A stretch of DNA of 64,000 nucleotides. Origin: Streptomyces sp. NBC_01478 (GTDB lineage: Bacteria > Actinomycetota > Actinomycetes > Streptomycetales > Streptomycetaceae). Location of the stretch: contig NZ_CP109444.1 of assembly GCF_036227225.1 (NCBI RefSeq), positions 9,467,501 to 9,531,500 on the forward strand, in the 5' to 3' direction. Of the stretch, positions 17,804 to 26,605 are shown one piece after another (the first letter of the stretch is position 1; the number at the start of each line of letters is the position of its first letter). The position numbers and the translations under genes are program-made. The notes under the pieces are model-generated. The model was not told the origin of the DNA, ran no database searches, and saw only the letters and a list, made by a program, of their open reading frames with translations.

Positions 17804-18469
17804 TCAGTGACTGCCGCCGCTCGCCTGGGAGTTGTTCCGGAACGCCAGCACGGCCAGCACTCTGCGGTGTCCGCTGTCGCTCGGTGGCAGCCGCAGTTTG
17901 AGGAAGATGTTGCCGATGTGTTTGCTGACCGAACGTGCCGCGATGACAAGGGTCTTGGCGATCGTCACGTTGTCGTAGCCCTCGGCCATGAGCGCCAGCA
18001 CCTCGCGTTCACGCGGCGTCAGCAGGTCCAGCGGCGAGTCCCGTCGGCGGGTCAGCAGTTCGCCCACCACTTCGGGGTCGAGGGCGGTGCCGCCGGCCGC
18101 GACCCGCTCCAGTGCGTCGAGGAACTCGTCCACCCTGCCCACCCGGTCCTTGACCAGGTAACCGACCCCTCTCGCGCCGTCGGCCAGCAGCTTTGCCGCG
18201 TACGACTCCTCGACGTACTGCGAGAGCACCAGCACCGGCAGTCCGGGGATCCGCTGCCGTGCTTCGAGCGCCGCATGCAGCCCCTCGTCGCGGAATTCCG
18301 GCGGCATCCGCAGGTCGAGCACTGCCGCGTCCGGGCGGTGTTCCAGGAGCGCGGGGAGAATCTCCGGGCCGGTAGCGACTACGCCCACGACTTCGTGCCC
18401 GGCCGAGTTGAGCAGCAGGACGATCCCCTGCCGGAGCAGGGCGTTGCCCTCGGCGATCACTACTCTCAC
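17804..18469 (-). CDS. NarL-family response regulator with degraded partner kinase
   Basis: A 221-aa regulator: N-terminal VRVVIAEGNALLRQG, Asp in AVLDLRMPP, Lys in GYLVKDRV, and LuxR helix-turn-helix LTPREREVLALMAEGYDNVTIAKTL...SVSKHIGNIFLKL. GTG 18469 has GGGGAG 8 bp upstream. Its start overlaps the stop of a short kinase-like remnant by 4 bp (GTGA), the arrangement expected for an intact kinase-regulator pair. With no full kinase beside it, it may be driven by another kinase or act unphosphorylated. Confidence 0.88.
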   Translation of the reverse strand: MRVVIAEGNALLRQGIVLLLNSAGHEVVGVVATGPEILPALLEHRPDAAVLDLRMPPEFRDEGLHAALEARQRIPGLPVLVLSQYVEESYAAKLLADGARGVGYLVKDRVGRVDEFLDALERVAAGGTALDPEVVGELLTRRRDSPLDLLTPREREVLALMAEGYDNVTIAKTLVIAARSVSKHIGNIFLKLRLPPSDSGHRRVLAVLAFRNNSQASGGSH

Positions 18470-18711
18470 AGCGGCGGCTCCCCGGTTCTGGTCACCACGG
18501 GCACGGGAGCTCCACCCTGATCGGGCGCGTCCGCGCCTCCCTGCCCTTCGTCCCGGACGACGACTCCCAACCCGGTGCCGAAGCAGTCGAGTTGGGCCGA
18601 AGGGCGCCGGGTTCCGCGGTGACCGGGGATCGGCGGACGGATGCCGCGCACGACGTGCCGCGGTGCCGACAGCACTTCCCGGGCCTGCTCGTGCAGGACG
18701 GTCCTGGTCAC
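18466..18711 (-). pseudogene. Internally deleted NarL-type histidine kinase remnant (81 aa)
   Basis: From GTG 18711 the frame gives 81 residues. The segment LSAPRHVVRGIRPPIPGHRG resembles the post-H-box region of NarL-type kinases (usually ...LRHLVRGIHPPVLADRG). After a jump, GTGLGVVVRDEGQGGADAP resembles the G1-box strand (VRDDGRGGAD). The phospho-His, N-box and true G2 region are missing. The stop overlaps the regulator start as GTGA. This looks like a kinase gene collapsed by deletion with its 3' coupling preserved. It may still be translated to support translation of the regulator. Confidence 0.6.
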
Positions 18712-18764
18712 GATCCCATCCCCTTCGGCGTTGTCGGTCGGCGGCATCCACGGTCGGTGAGGCG

Positions 18765-20249
18765 TCAGACGTTCGCCTCGGCGACCTCCGCGGTGTCCGC
18801 CGGGCCATCGGTGGCCGGCCCTTCTTGAGAGGTGATGCGCCGGCGTGGGATGAAGGAGGCGATGACGAAGGCGAGGACGGCCGAGCCCGCGCCGATGGCC
18901 ATCACCACCTTGAAGCCGTTCTCGGCGGGCAGTGGGTTGCCGCCGAAGTCGGTGGTCATCCGGGCGAGGACGACGCCGGCGACGGCGCCGGCGAAAGAGG
19001 TGCCGATGGACCGCATCAGGGTGTTGAGGCTGTTGGCGGCGGCCGTCTCGGAGGCGGGTACGGCGTCCATGATGAGGGCGGGCATGGCGCCGTAGGCGAA
19101 GCCGATGCCGGCTCCGATGGTGCAGGCGATCAGCGTGATGTGCCAGACCTCGGACATCAGCACGAGGCTCAGGCCGTAGCCGGCGGCGACGACGACGGCA
19201 CCGCACATCAGGGTGATCTTCGGGCCCTTGGCCCTGGTGACGCGTGCCGACACGGCGGACATCGTCATCATCACCAGGCCCTGCGGTGCCAGTACCAGGC
19301 CCACGGCCAGCATGGACCTGCCGAGGCCGTAGCCGGTCGCCTCGGGCAGTTGGAGCACCTGCGGCAGTACCAGGGACATCGCGAACATCGAGAAGCCGAT
19401 CGCCACCGAGGCGAGGTTGGTGACCAGTACCTGGCGGCGGGCGGTGGTCCGCAGGTCCACCAGTGGCCGGCCGGTGCGCAGTTCGTAGTAGCCCCACACC
19501 GGCAGGACGACGAACGTGGTGGCGAACAGGCCGAGTGTGGAGGTGCTCGTCCAGCCCCAGTCGCTGCCCTTGGAGACGGCCAGCAGCAGGCAGACCAGGC
19601 CGACCGCCATGCCGAAGGCGCCGATCAGGTCGAAGCGGCCGCCGGTGCGGACCTCCGACTCGGGTACGAGGACCAGGACGAGTGCGAGGGCGACGGCGCC
19701 GAGGGCGGCCGAGGTCCAGAACAGTACGTGCCAGTCGAAGTTGTCGGCGATGAAGGCGGAGGAGGGCAGGCCGAGGGCGCCGCCGACGCCGAGGGAGGCG
19801 CTCATCAGCGCGGTGGCGCCGGCCAGCTTCTCGGCGGGCAGCACGTCGCGCATGACGCTGATGCCGAGCGGGATGACACCGGCGGCCAGACCCTGCAGAG
19901 CTCGTCCGGCGATCATCGGGATCACGGAGTCGCTCAGCGCGCAGACGACCGAGCCGGCCATCAGAAGGACGATGCTGACCAGCAGCATGCGGCGCTTGCC
20001 GTACATGTCGCCGAGGCGGCCGATCACCGGCGTGGCGACGGCGGCGGCGAGCAGGGTGGCGGTGACCGCCCAGGCGGTGTTCGACGCCGAGGCGTCGAGG
20101 AGCCGGGGCAGCTCGGGGACGATCGGGATGACGAGCGTCTGCATCAGCGAGACGACGATTCCGGCGAAGGCCAGCACCGCCACCACTGTGTTCGGCCTCA
20201 CCGGGGCGGAGCGCCCGACGGCTGAGGGCCGGGCAGGGGTGTCGGACAT
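18765..20249 (-). CDS. DHA2-family MFS drug/metabolite exporter
   Basis: A 494-aa transporter with about 14 membrane segments. It has motif A-like GRLGDMYGKRRMLL and motif C-region residues ASLGVGGALGLPSSAFI, characteristic of 14-TMS drug:H+ antiporters. ATG 20249 has GGAGG 8 bp upstream; a longer frame to 20318 is not needed. It is the last gene of the minus-strand cluster with the ADH, SDR and SnoaL-like genes and may export their product or a toxic substrate. Confidence 0.88.
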   Translation of the reverse strand: MSDTPARPSAVGRSAPVRPNTVVAVLAFAGIVVSLMQTLVIPIVPELPRLLDASASNTAWAVTATLLAAAVATPVIGRLGDMYGKRRMLLVSIVLLMAGSVVCALSDSVIPMIAGRALQGLAAGVIPLGISVMRDVLPAEKLAGATALMSASLGVGGALGLPSSAFIADNFDWHVLFWTSAALGAVALALVLVLVPESEVRTGGRFDLIGAFGMAVGLVCLLLAVSKGSDWGWTSTSTLGLFATTFVVLPVWGYYELRTGRPLVDLRTTARRQVLVTNLASVAIGFSMFAMSLVLPQVLQLPEATGYGLGRSMLAVGLVLAPQGLVMMTMSAVSARVTRAKGPKITLMCGAVVVAAGYGLSLVLMSEVWHITLIACTIGAGIGFAYGAMPALIMDAVPASETAAANSLNTLMRSIGTSFAGAVAGVVLARMTTDFGGNPLPAENGFKVVMAIGAGSAVLAFVIASFIPRRRITSQEGPATDGPADTAEVAEANV

Positions 20250-20336
20250 GGAACGGCCTCCATGGAAAGGAACAAGGGGAAGAGAGCAGAGGGAGACGCA
20301 ACTGCCGGAACCCGGCACGTCTTCCGCCGTCCTGGG

Positions 20337-21380
20337 CTACGCGTCGAAGACGACGACGACCTTCTCCGCGGCGCCCGGCGTCAGCGTGAGCTCGAAGGCG
20401 CGGTCGGCTTCGGCGAACGGGACGCGGTGACTGATCAGTTTCTCGAACCGCTCGTGGTGCTCCACGATCTCCGGGGTCACCTCGAAGATCTCCGTGGGGT
20501 AGCCCTGCGAGGCGACGAGGGTCAGTTCGCTGCGGAGCATGCCGCCCAGATCGATGTCCGAGCCCTTCTTCTGTACGGCGACCATGACCAGCTTGGCGCC
20601 CCACTTCGCGGCGTCGACGACGGCCTGGAAGACGGCGGGGGCGCCGGCGGCGTCGATGTAGACGTCGGTGCCCGCGCGGGGCTGGCCGAGCGCGTTGGTG
20701 GCCTGTCCGTGCAGTTCCGTCAGGCGCGCGGTGACGTCCTCCGCCGCGGAGTCGATCACGGCGTCCGCGCCCACGGAGAGCGCGGTGTCGAGCCGGGAGG
20801 GGATGACGTCGGCGACGACGACGTGCTCGACCCCGCGCAGCTTCAGCCAGATCGCCGCGCCCAGACCGATCGGCCCGGCACCGAAGACGACCACCTTGTC
20901 CCCGGGGCCCGCCTGGGAGCGGTTGACGGCGTGCCGGGCCACCGCCATCGGCTCGTTGAGGGCGGCGACGTCGAAGGGCACGGTGTCGGGGAAGACGGCG
21001 AGGCTCCTGCCGACGACGGCGTTCTCGACGAGGAGGTACTCGCTCATCCCGCCGAACTTCCCGCCGCAGCCGATGAGCCCCGTCGGAGCGTCCTGCGGAT
21101 TGACGACCACACGATCGCCCACCTTCAGGTCGGCGACCTCGGTACCCACGTCGACGATCTCGCCGGCCGGCTCGTGGCCCAACGGCACGGGAACGAGATC
21201 CCCGCCCAGATGTGCCCTGGCCGGCATGCCGCCCATGTGGAGAAAGGTGACGTCGGTGCCGCAGATGCCGCAGGCGCGGATCTTCAGCAGCACGTCCTTC
21301 GGGCCGGGCACCGGACGCTCGACGTCGACTGTCTCGATCTTGCCGACGCCACCGGTCCGTACGGACTTCATCGTGGCCAT
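20337..21380 (-). CDS. Zinc-dependent medium-chain dehydrogenase (polyol/alcohol type)
   Basis: A 347-aa MDR-family oxidoreductase. It has catalytic zinc ligands in RACGICGTD, GHEPAGEIVDVG and the Glu of LNEPMAVARHAV (sorbitol-dehydrogenase-like), and a Rossmann motif VVVFGAGPIGLGAAIW. The usual four-cysteine structural zinc lobe is replaced by NPQDAPTGLIGCGGKFGG, with a single Cys. It should oxidise an alcohol with NAD(P). It is 52 bp downstream of the SDR gene and probably cotranscribed. Confidence 0.85.
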   Translation of the reverse strand: MATMKSVRTGGVGKIETVDVERPVPGPKDVLLKIRACGICGTDVTFLHMGGMPARAHLGGDLVPVPLGHEPAGEIVDVGTEVADLKVGDRVVVNPQDAPTGLIGCGGKFGGMSEYLLVENAVVGRSLAVFPDTVPFDVAALNEPMAVARHAVNRSQAGPGDKVVVFGAGPIGLGAAIWLKLRGVEHVVVADVIPSRLDTALSVGADAVIDSAAEDVTARLTELHGQATNALGQPRAGTDVYIDAAGAPAVFQAVVDAAKWGAKLVMVAVQKKGSDIDLGGMLRSELTLVASQGYPTEIFEVTPEIVEHHERFEKLISHRVPFAEADRAFELTLTPGAAEKVVVVFDA

Positions 21381-21432
21381 GAGGAGCTCTCTTTCAGAAC
21401 CTTGCTGAGTACAGGAGGGGGTGGACGGTTCG

Positions 21433-22194
21433 TCAGGCGGCGGACCAGCCCTCGTCGACGGGCAGGACGGTGCCGTTGATGTGGGCGGCGGCGTCGGAGG
21501 CGAGGAACACGATGGCGTTGGCCTGCTCCTCGACGGTGGCGACGCGTCCGGTACCGCCGAAACGGGGAGAGAAGACGTTGTGGCCGTGAGCCTTGGCCAG
21601 AGCGGCGATCGGGAGGTCGGTCCCGTTGCTCCCCGGGGCAATGGCGTTGGTGCGGATGCCGACGCCGACGTAGGTCACGGCGAGTGACCTGACCAGGCCG
21701 ATGACGCCGTGCTTGGAGGCGGTGCAGGCGGCTCCGGCGATGCTGCCGCGCAGTCCGGCCTCGGCAGCGGTGAAGACGATCGAGCCGCGCTCCTCGGCCA
21801 TCATGTGCGGCAGTACGGCGCGGGTCAGCAGGAACGGTGCCGTCAAGTTCACCTCGATGACGCGGTACCACTCGGCGTCGCCGGTCTCGCTGACGACCGA
21901 CATCCGGTCCATGATCGCGGCGTTGTGCACGAGGACGTGCACGCCGCCGAAGGCATCGACGGCGGTGTCGACGACCTGGTCCACGATCAGTTGGTCGCTG
22001 AGGTCGCCGACCACGGCGAGGGCGGTTCCTCCCACCTCCGCGACCGCCTTGACGGTCTCTTCGGCCCCCGCCCGTCTCAGGTCCGCGACCAGCACGTACG
22101 CGCCCTCGCGCGCGAACCGCACGGCCGCGGCACGGCCGGTGCCGGACCCGGCACCGGTGACGATCACGCTGCGCCCTTCAAGACCTGTGCTCAT
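21433..22194 (-). CDS. SDR-family protein lacking catalytic Ser and Tyr
   Basis: A 253-aa classical short-chain dehydrogenase fold. It has the cofactor motif TGAGSGTGRA (12-21), Asp38 after the second strand (NAD preference), NAA at 91-93 and Asn116. The active-site Ser is Ala144 (FTAAEAG instead of the usual xSSxAG) and the active-site Tyr is Cys157 (CTASK instead of YTASK); Lys161 is kept. ATG 22194 follows AAGGAG. The rest is well conserved, so this is not a decayed gene; it may bind NAD as a partner or regulator, or use unusual chemistry. It lies between the ADH gene and two tandem hairpins. Confidence 0.88.
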   Translation of the reverse strand: MSTGLEGRSVIVTGAGSGTGRAAAVRFAREGAYVLVADLRRAGAEETVKAVAEVGGTALAVVGDLSDQLIVDQVVDTAVDAFGGVHVLVHNAAIMDRMSVVSETGDAEWYRVIEVNLTAPFLLTRAVLPHMMAEERGSIVFTAAEAGLRGSIAGAACTASKHGVIGLVRSLAVTYVGVGIRTNAIAPGSNGTDLPIAALAKAHGHNVFSPRFGGTGRVATVEEQANAIVFLASDAAAHINGTVLPVDEGWSAA

Positions 22195-22288
22195 GGCGGG
22201 TGCTCCTTCTTGCCCAGGTGGGTGTGGGCTGTTCCGGGTACGGGAGAGGTGGCCGGTTCCGTCAGGTCGCGGCGTCGTCGGGGATCTC

Positions 22289-22329
22289 GGACCCGGCGGC
22301 GGACGGGGTGTCCGTCCGCCGCCGGGTCC
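22289..22329. terminator. Hairpin with 18-bp perfect GC-rich stem
   Basis: GGACCCGGCGGCGGACGG pairs exactly with its complement at 22312-22329 around a 5-nt loop (GGTGT). It lies between the SnoaL-like gene (upstream on the minus strand) and the SDR gene, so the two probably have separate or attenuated transcription. Confidence 0.8.
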
Positions 22330-22334
22330 GGGGA

Positions 22335-22369
22335 GAGCGCCGGTCTCCGTCCCCACGGGGCCGGCGCTC
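22335..22369. terminator. Second tandem hairpin
   Basis: GAGCGCCGG (22335-22343) and CCGGCGCTC (22361-22369) form a 9-bp stem with an inner CCCC-AC-GGGG stem. On the minus strand it comes just before the 18-bp hairpin, giving a double terminator after the SnoaL-like gene. Confidence 0.65.
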
Positions 22370-22449
22370 CGGGGACGCCTCCGCTCACAGCGCCCCGGTC
22401 TGCTGGTCGGCGCGGGAACTGCCCGGCGGGCTGCCGGCCGGACGCCGGG

Positions 22450-23331
22450 TCAGCCGAGCCTGATCTGGTCCGTGCCGTGGCCGATGTGCGCGACGACGAG
22501 TCCGGCGGCCGACACTTCGGCGTACTCGGCGGTGTGGTGCCGGAAGCTCTGTCCGGCGTTCGCGCCCCGCCTGACCTCGACCGTCCACCGGAGCTCGTGG
22601 AAGAAGAACCAGTCGTCGAAGTGGCGGTTGACGACGTCGATCGAGCGGACGGAGTACTCCTCGTAGAAGGCTTCGAGGTGGGCCCTCAGGTCGTCCCTGG
22701 TGTGCATCTCGGGCAGGGTCCCGGAATGCGACACGTAGTCGCGGACGCCCCCCTGGATCTCGGGGTGGGCCTTCTCGACGATCGTGTCGACATCGCCCTT
22801 GCGATACGCGTCGAGGAGGGTCTCGTGCAGGCCGGCCACCGCGTACCGGCCGGCCAGCACCCCGTCGGCAGGGTCTCCCGGCATGCTGTCCTGCTGGGTC
22901 CTGCCCCAGAACAGCTCCCCGGTGATGCCCTCGGAGCCCATCGTCGGGAACAGCACGACGACCGGCCGCTCGCTCTCCTCACCGGTCGCCTTGAGGCGCC
23001 CTCGCCCACGGCCGCTGACGAAGGTGTACCAAGAGGTGTTGATCTCCGCCACGGGGCGGATCGCCACCACGGCGGCGAACCGGTGCATGCCACGGTAGGA
23101 CGCGGCGATCTCGTCGAACGTCGTGACGATGCGCTGGGTCGGAAGCTCCTTGCCCTCCTCCACCGACGGGCTGACGGTGTACGCGTAGGGGCCGCTCGGT
23201 GCCAGCGTCGCCAGGATGTCGTCGATGATGTCGACGTACTCGGCCCTGACGTGCCTCCAGGCGGTCTCCGAGGACTGCACCTGCAGATCCGACGTCGCGA
23301 GCAGGTCCTCGACCTTGGCCCTGTCTTTCAT
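22450..23331 (-). CDS. SnoaL-like/NTF2-fold protein, two-part
   Basis: A 293-aa protein. The C-terminal half (from about YAVAGLHETLLDAYRKGDVD) has the SnoaL/NTF2-like pattern: helix, DTIVEKAHPEI, HTRDDLRAHLEAFYEEY, a WFFFHELRWTVEV strand and a HTAEYAEVSAAGLVVAHIGHGTDQ ending. The N-terminal half (about 1-150) may be a second degenerate cone, but this is uncertain. Such folds act as polyketide cyclases, hydratases or ketosteroid-isomerase-type enzymes. ATG 23331 has AAGGA 6 bp upstream. It may act with the ADH and SDR on one substrate. Confidence 0.7.
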   Translation of the reverse strand: MKDRAKVEDLLATSDLQVQSSETAWRHVRAEYVDIIDDILATLAPSGPYAYTVSPSVEEGKELPTQRIVTTFDEIAASYRGMHRFAAVVAIRPVAEINTSWYTFVSGRGRGRLKATGEESERPVVVLFPTMGSEGITGELFWGRTQQDSMPGDPADGVLAGRYAVAGLHETLLDAYRKGDVDTIVEKAHPEIQGGVRDYVSHSGTLPEMHTRDDLRAHLEAFYEEYSVRSIDVVNRHFDDWFFFHELRWTVEVRRGANAGQSFRHHTAEYAEVSAAGLVVAHIGHGTDQIRLG

Positions 23332-23853
23332 GGTCTTCCTTTCTGGGGGCGGGAAGCCCGAAGGTGTGAGAGTGGGGGAACCTTCTGCCGGAGAGCCGCA
23401 CGTCGTCGGAACGGGGCAGAGCTCCGCTCCGGCGGGCAACTCCCCGTCGGGGTAAAGAAGTTGATCGCCCGGTCCGATCCGGTCCGCGGGCTCGTCCGGG
23501 CTCGTCCGGGCGCGGTCGGCCGACAGGCATGGGGACTCAGGGGACCGGGCGGTCATCGGGTCGATGACACCGATGGCCTTGCCGTCGGCTTCGCCCGGTC
23601 GCCGGTCTTCACCGTCGGATCCCGGGCGGGAGCGGAGGGGCAGTCGTCGTCAGGGGCGAACTGCTGCGCGGGCCGTCCTGCTTCACGGGCGCCCGCTTCG
23701 GCGTCGCGCCGTGCGGTGCTGTGCGTGTGGGGGGGCGTACCTCCGTGCTGGTGTGCCGGAAAAGCTGTGAGACGGATGAGGCGCCTCTGTGAGACATCCT
23801 GGTGGACCGGACCTCCTGGTCGGAGGGCACGGCCTCTTCCCGGGGGGAATCCC
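23332..23853. other. 522-bp gene-free stretch
   Basis: No supported coding frame. It holds a tandem CTCGTCCGGG repeat at 23491-23510, an inverted repeat GTCATCG-GGT-CGATGAC at 23552-23568 (candidate operator for the SnoaL-like gene), and about 280 bp downstream of the LAL stop without a clear hairpin. Frames crossing it on the plus strand lack ribosome sites and family resemblance. Confidence 0.5.
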
Positions 23854-26514
23854 TCACGAACGCGGGAGGAACGCGGTGAGGCGTCCCTCCATCACGGCCA
23901 GCGCCAGGTCCAGGCGTGAGCGGCAGCCCGTCCTGGCGAACACATGGGTGAGGTTGTTCTCGACGGTCTTCTCGCTCACCCCGAGTTCCCTCGCGATCTG
24001 CCGGTTGGTCAGACCCCGCCCGACCAGGGCGGCGATGCGCCCTTCGAGGCCGGACAGGGCGGCGGGGCCGCCACGGCCGGTGTCGTCGCCGGGCGGGGTC
24101 ATGCCGGACGTCCGCATCGACTCCGCGATCGTCGTCCGATGGAGCCCGTCGCCGACGCTCCGGGCGATCTCGTGGGCCTCGCGGTACCACGGACGCGGGT
24201 CGTCGGCCAGGAGCGCGACGGTCATGCACGCCCGCAGCAGTTCGCTCCGGCCGCCACGCTCGCGCAGGACGTCCACCGCGTGGCGCGCGCTGACGACGTC
24301 GCGCTCGGCGAAGGCGCGGGTGATGAGCGCGGGCACCTGCAGCTCCCTTCCGCCCAGCCGTGCGTACCACCGTTCCGCATCGTCCCGCAGGCGGGGCAGC
24401 AGCTCTCGGTGACCGCCCTCCGCCCACTCGGCGAACGCGAGCCGGACAAGCAGCCAGCCGATGCCCACCACACTCCGCTCACCGGTCTGTTCCGCCGGCT
24501 GTCCGCAGTGGACCCAGCCCAGTCTCCGGGCCCGTTCCCAGTCCTCGGTCCGGTAGGCGAGGCCCATGGCGGCCCAGGCCCGCAGTGCGGGAAAGGGGCA
24601 GTCGTCCCCCGTCAGCTCCAGCCACGCGGCGCTGCGCTCGTAGTCGCCCAGCGTCGAGTGCACCTCTGCGGCGATCAGACGGACGGCATGGTGGACGGGG
24701 GTGTGGGGCGGCCCGGCCAGTTCGAGTGCCCGGGCCCCGGACGGGATGCCGGCCCAGTTGCCGTCCTGGTAGTCCCGCATGATGCGGGTGCAGGCCGCCA
24801 GCGGGCCGGTGACCGGTTCGCCGTAGGCCGCCGTCCCCAGCACCTGCCGAAAGAGTGCCACCGGGGCGAAGCGGTCGCCGTCGGTCACGTCGGCGCCGTC
24901 GGCGCCGTCGGGGCGGAGACAGGTGAAGACGGCGACGGCCTCGCTCGCCCGGAGCGGTTCCCGGCCGGTGAACCAGTCGTCGGCGAGCTCCAGCGCGCCG
25001 CGGGTCGCCGGGTCGCCGGCCAGGACTTCTCGTACCGGGGCCGGTACAGGTCGCCCGGTGTGGACGGCGGCCAGCGCCGCGTACGCCGCCAGTTCCGCCC
25101 GCCGAGGACCGCCACAGTCGGTGCGCACTCCTGCGGCCACGGCCACGGTCTCGGCGAGGCCCTCGTAGTCGCCCGTCCGCACCAACAGTGGCAACAGGGC
25201 GGCCAGGATGCGGGAGTACGCGATGTCACCGGGCTCGCAGTGGCGCAGGGCGGCCCGGTACCGACGTGCCGCCCGGACGGGGCAGGCCCCGAGCACCAGG
25301 GCGGCCTCGCGCTCCAGGAGCGGCACGACGGAGGGGACGGGCGGCAGCGCGGAGCCGGCCAGCACGATGTGGTCGGACATCACCGTCGGGTCGGGCGACG
25401 GCGTGCCGTCGCCGCGCAGGAGGTGTTCGGCGAGGACGCGGTGCACCTCGGCCACCTCGTCCCCCGCCGGGCCGGGCAGTACGGCGGGGACCAGCGCGGG
25501 GCAGGGCACGCGCAGTACCCCGTGGTCGTCGCACCCGAGGGCCCCGGCGGCGACGAGGCGGTCCACCGTGCGCCCGCAGGCCGCGAGAGCGTGCCCGGTG
25601 GCCGCCGCGAAGTCCGGCAGGTCGTCCATGGCGAAGCGGCCGGCCGAGGCGGCCAGCGCGAACAGTTGCCTGCCGATGCCGCCGCACTCCGCGACCCGCC
25701 GCACCAGGGCGTGATCGACGGGCAGCGCCGGCTCGGTCGCGGGGTCGCTCAGACACAGGCGGCCCTGGAACCGTACGAGACGGCCCTCGCGCCGCAGCGC
25801 CTCGAAGGTGTCCACAACGGTGCCCGGGTTTCCGGCCAGTGGGCCCAGGGCCGCGCGCATCGCGGGTGCCACGGCCTCGTCCAGTGGCTCACGGGCTGCG
25901 ACGGCCATCAGGTCGTCGATCCGGTCGTCCGGCAGCGGGCCCAGGTCGATGACGCGATCCGCGAACGTGCGCGGCGAGGCCGAACCGGCCGGCCGGGTGG
26001 CCCACCCGTCCTCGCGGTACGTCGCGACGACCGTGCAGCCGACGCGATGGGCGGCGGCCACGACGAGCGCGGGGTCGGGGGCGGCATGCAGGTCGTCGAT
26101 CAGTACGGCGCCGGGCGCGCTCTCGGCGAGGTGCTTGAAAAGCCGTAGCAGTTCGGCGAAGAGCGCGGATCGCGCGCCGGCCGAGCCGTAGCTCTCCGGT
26201 AGACAGAGGCGGTTCACCGCGGCCATCGCGTCGGCCGGCGGGGAATTCCCGATGTCGGGAAAGGAATCGCGGAACGCTTTCACCACCGCACGTGCGCCGA
26301 ACAGATCCCAGCGCGGAATGGCGCCGGAGCAGTTGATCCGTACGATTCCGGGGCCGCGCGTGCGCCAGGTTCGGTGGATCTCCCGCAGCAGGGTCGTTTT
26401 CCCCATGCCCGGTTGTCCACGGACGACGAACAGCAGTGGGCGCCCGTACGCCTCGTCGACGGCCGACAGCTCGGTCTCCCTGTCGGACCCGGATCGACCT
26501 CCTCGCTGCACCAC
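23854..26514 (-). CDS. LAL-type LuxR regulator with intact AAA ATPase
   Basis: An 886-aa large ATP-binding LuxR-family regulator. It has Walker A GQPGMGKTT near the N terminus, Walker B VLIDDLH, a long helical tetratricopeptide-like middle, and a C-terminal helix-turn-helix (LSGLEGRIAALVGRGLTNRQIARELGVSEKTVENNLTHVF spread over the last 70 residues). GTG 26514 is chosen because GAGGAGG lies 9 bp upstream; ATG 26574 or 26607 would add up to 31 atypical residues. It is divergent from a second LAL gene 91 bp away and lies upstream of the MFS/ADH/SDR/SnoaL cluster, which it may control. Confidence 0.88.
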   Translation of the reverse strand: MVQRGGRSGSDRETELSAVDEAYGRPLLFVVRGQPGMGKTTLLREIHRTWRTRGPGIVRINCSGAIPRWDLFGARAVVKAFRDSFPDIGNSPPADAMAAVNRLCLPESYGSAGARSALFAELLRLFKHLAESAPGAVLIDDLHAAPDPALVVAAAHRVGCTVVATYREDGWATRPAGSASPRTFADRVIDLGPLPDDRIDDLMAVAAREPLDEAVAPAMRAALGPLAGNPGTVVDTFEALRREGRLVRFQGRLCLSDPATEPALPVDHALVRRVAECGGIGRQLFALAASAGRFAMDDLPDFAAATGHALAACGRTVDRLVAAGALGCDDHGVLRVPCPALVPAVLPGPAGDEVAEVHRVLAEHLLRGDGTPSPDPTVMSDHIVLAGSALPPVPSVVPLLEREAALVLGACPVRAARRYRAALRHCEPGDIAYSRILAALLPLLVRTGDYEGLAETVAVAAGVRTDCGGPRRAELAAYAALAAVHTGRPVPAPVREVLAGDPATRGALELADDWFTGREPLRASEAVAVFTCLRPDGADGADVTDGDRFAPVALFRQVLGTAAYGEPVTGPLAACTRIMRDYQDGNWAGIPSGARALELAGPPHTPVHHAVRLIAAEVHSTLGDYERSAAWLELTGDDCPFPALRAWAAMGLAYRTEDWERARRLGWVHCGQPAEQTGERSVVGIGWLLVRLAFAEWAEGGHRELLPRLRDDAERWYARLGGRELQVPALITRAFAERDVVSARHAVDVLRERGGRSELLRACMTVALLADDPRPWYREAHEIARSVGDGLHRTTIAESMRTSGMTPPGDDTGRGGPAALSGLEGRIAALVGRGLTNRQIARELGVSEKTVENNLTHVFARTGCRSRLDLALAVMEGRLTAFLPRS

Positions 26515-26605
26515 CGCGCCCGCCCTCCTCGTCGTATCGGCTCCCTTCGCTGGACAGACGCGGCCGGTTAGCATCTGGTTGACCCCTGTCCCCCTGCGAG
26601 GATCC

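Noticed and set aside
18712..20604. Long upstream continuation (712-aa frame) of the kinase-like remnant
   Set aside because: The upstream part is an alternate frame of the DHA2 gene; only the last ~81 codons resemble a kinase.
23564..23770. 68-aa plus-strand ORF in the 522-bp gap
   Set aside because: No ribosome site or family resemblance; Arg-rich composition typical of shadows.
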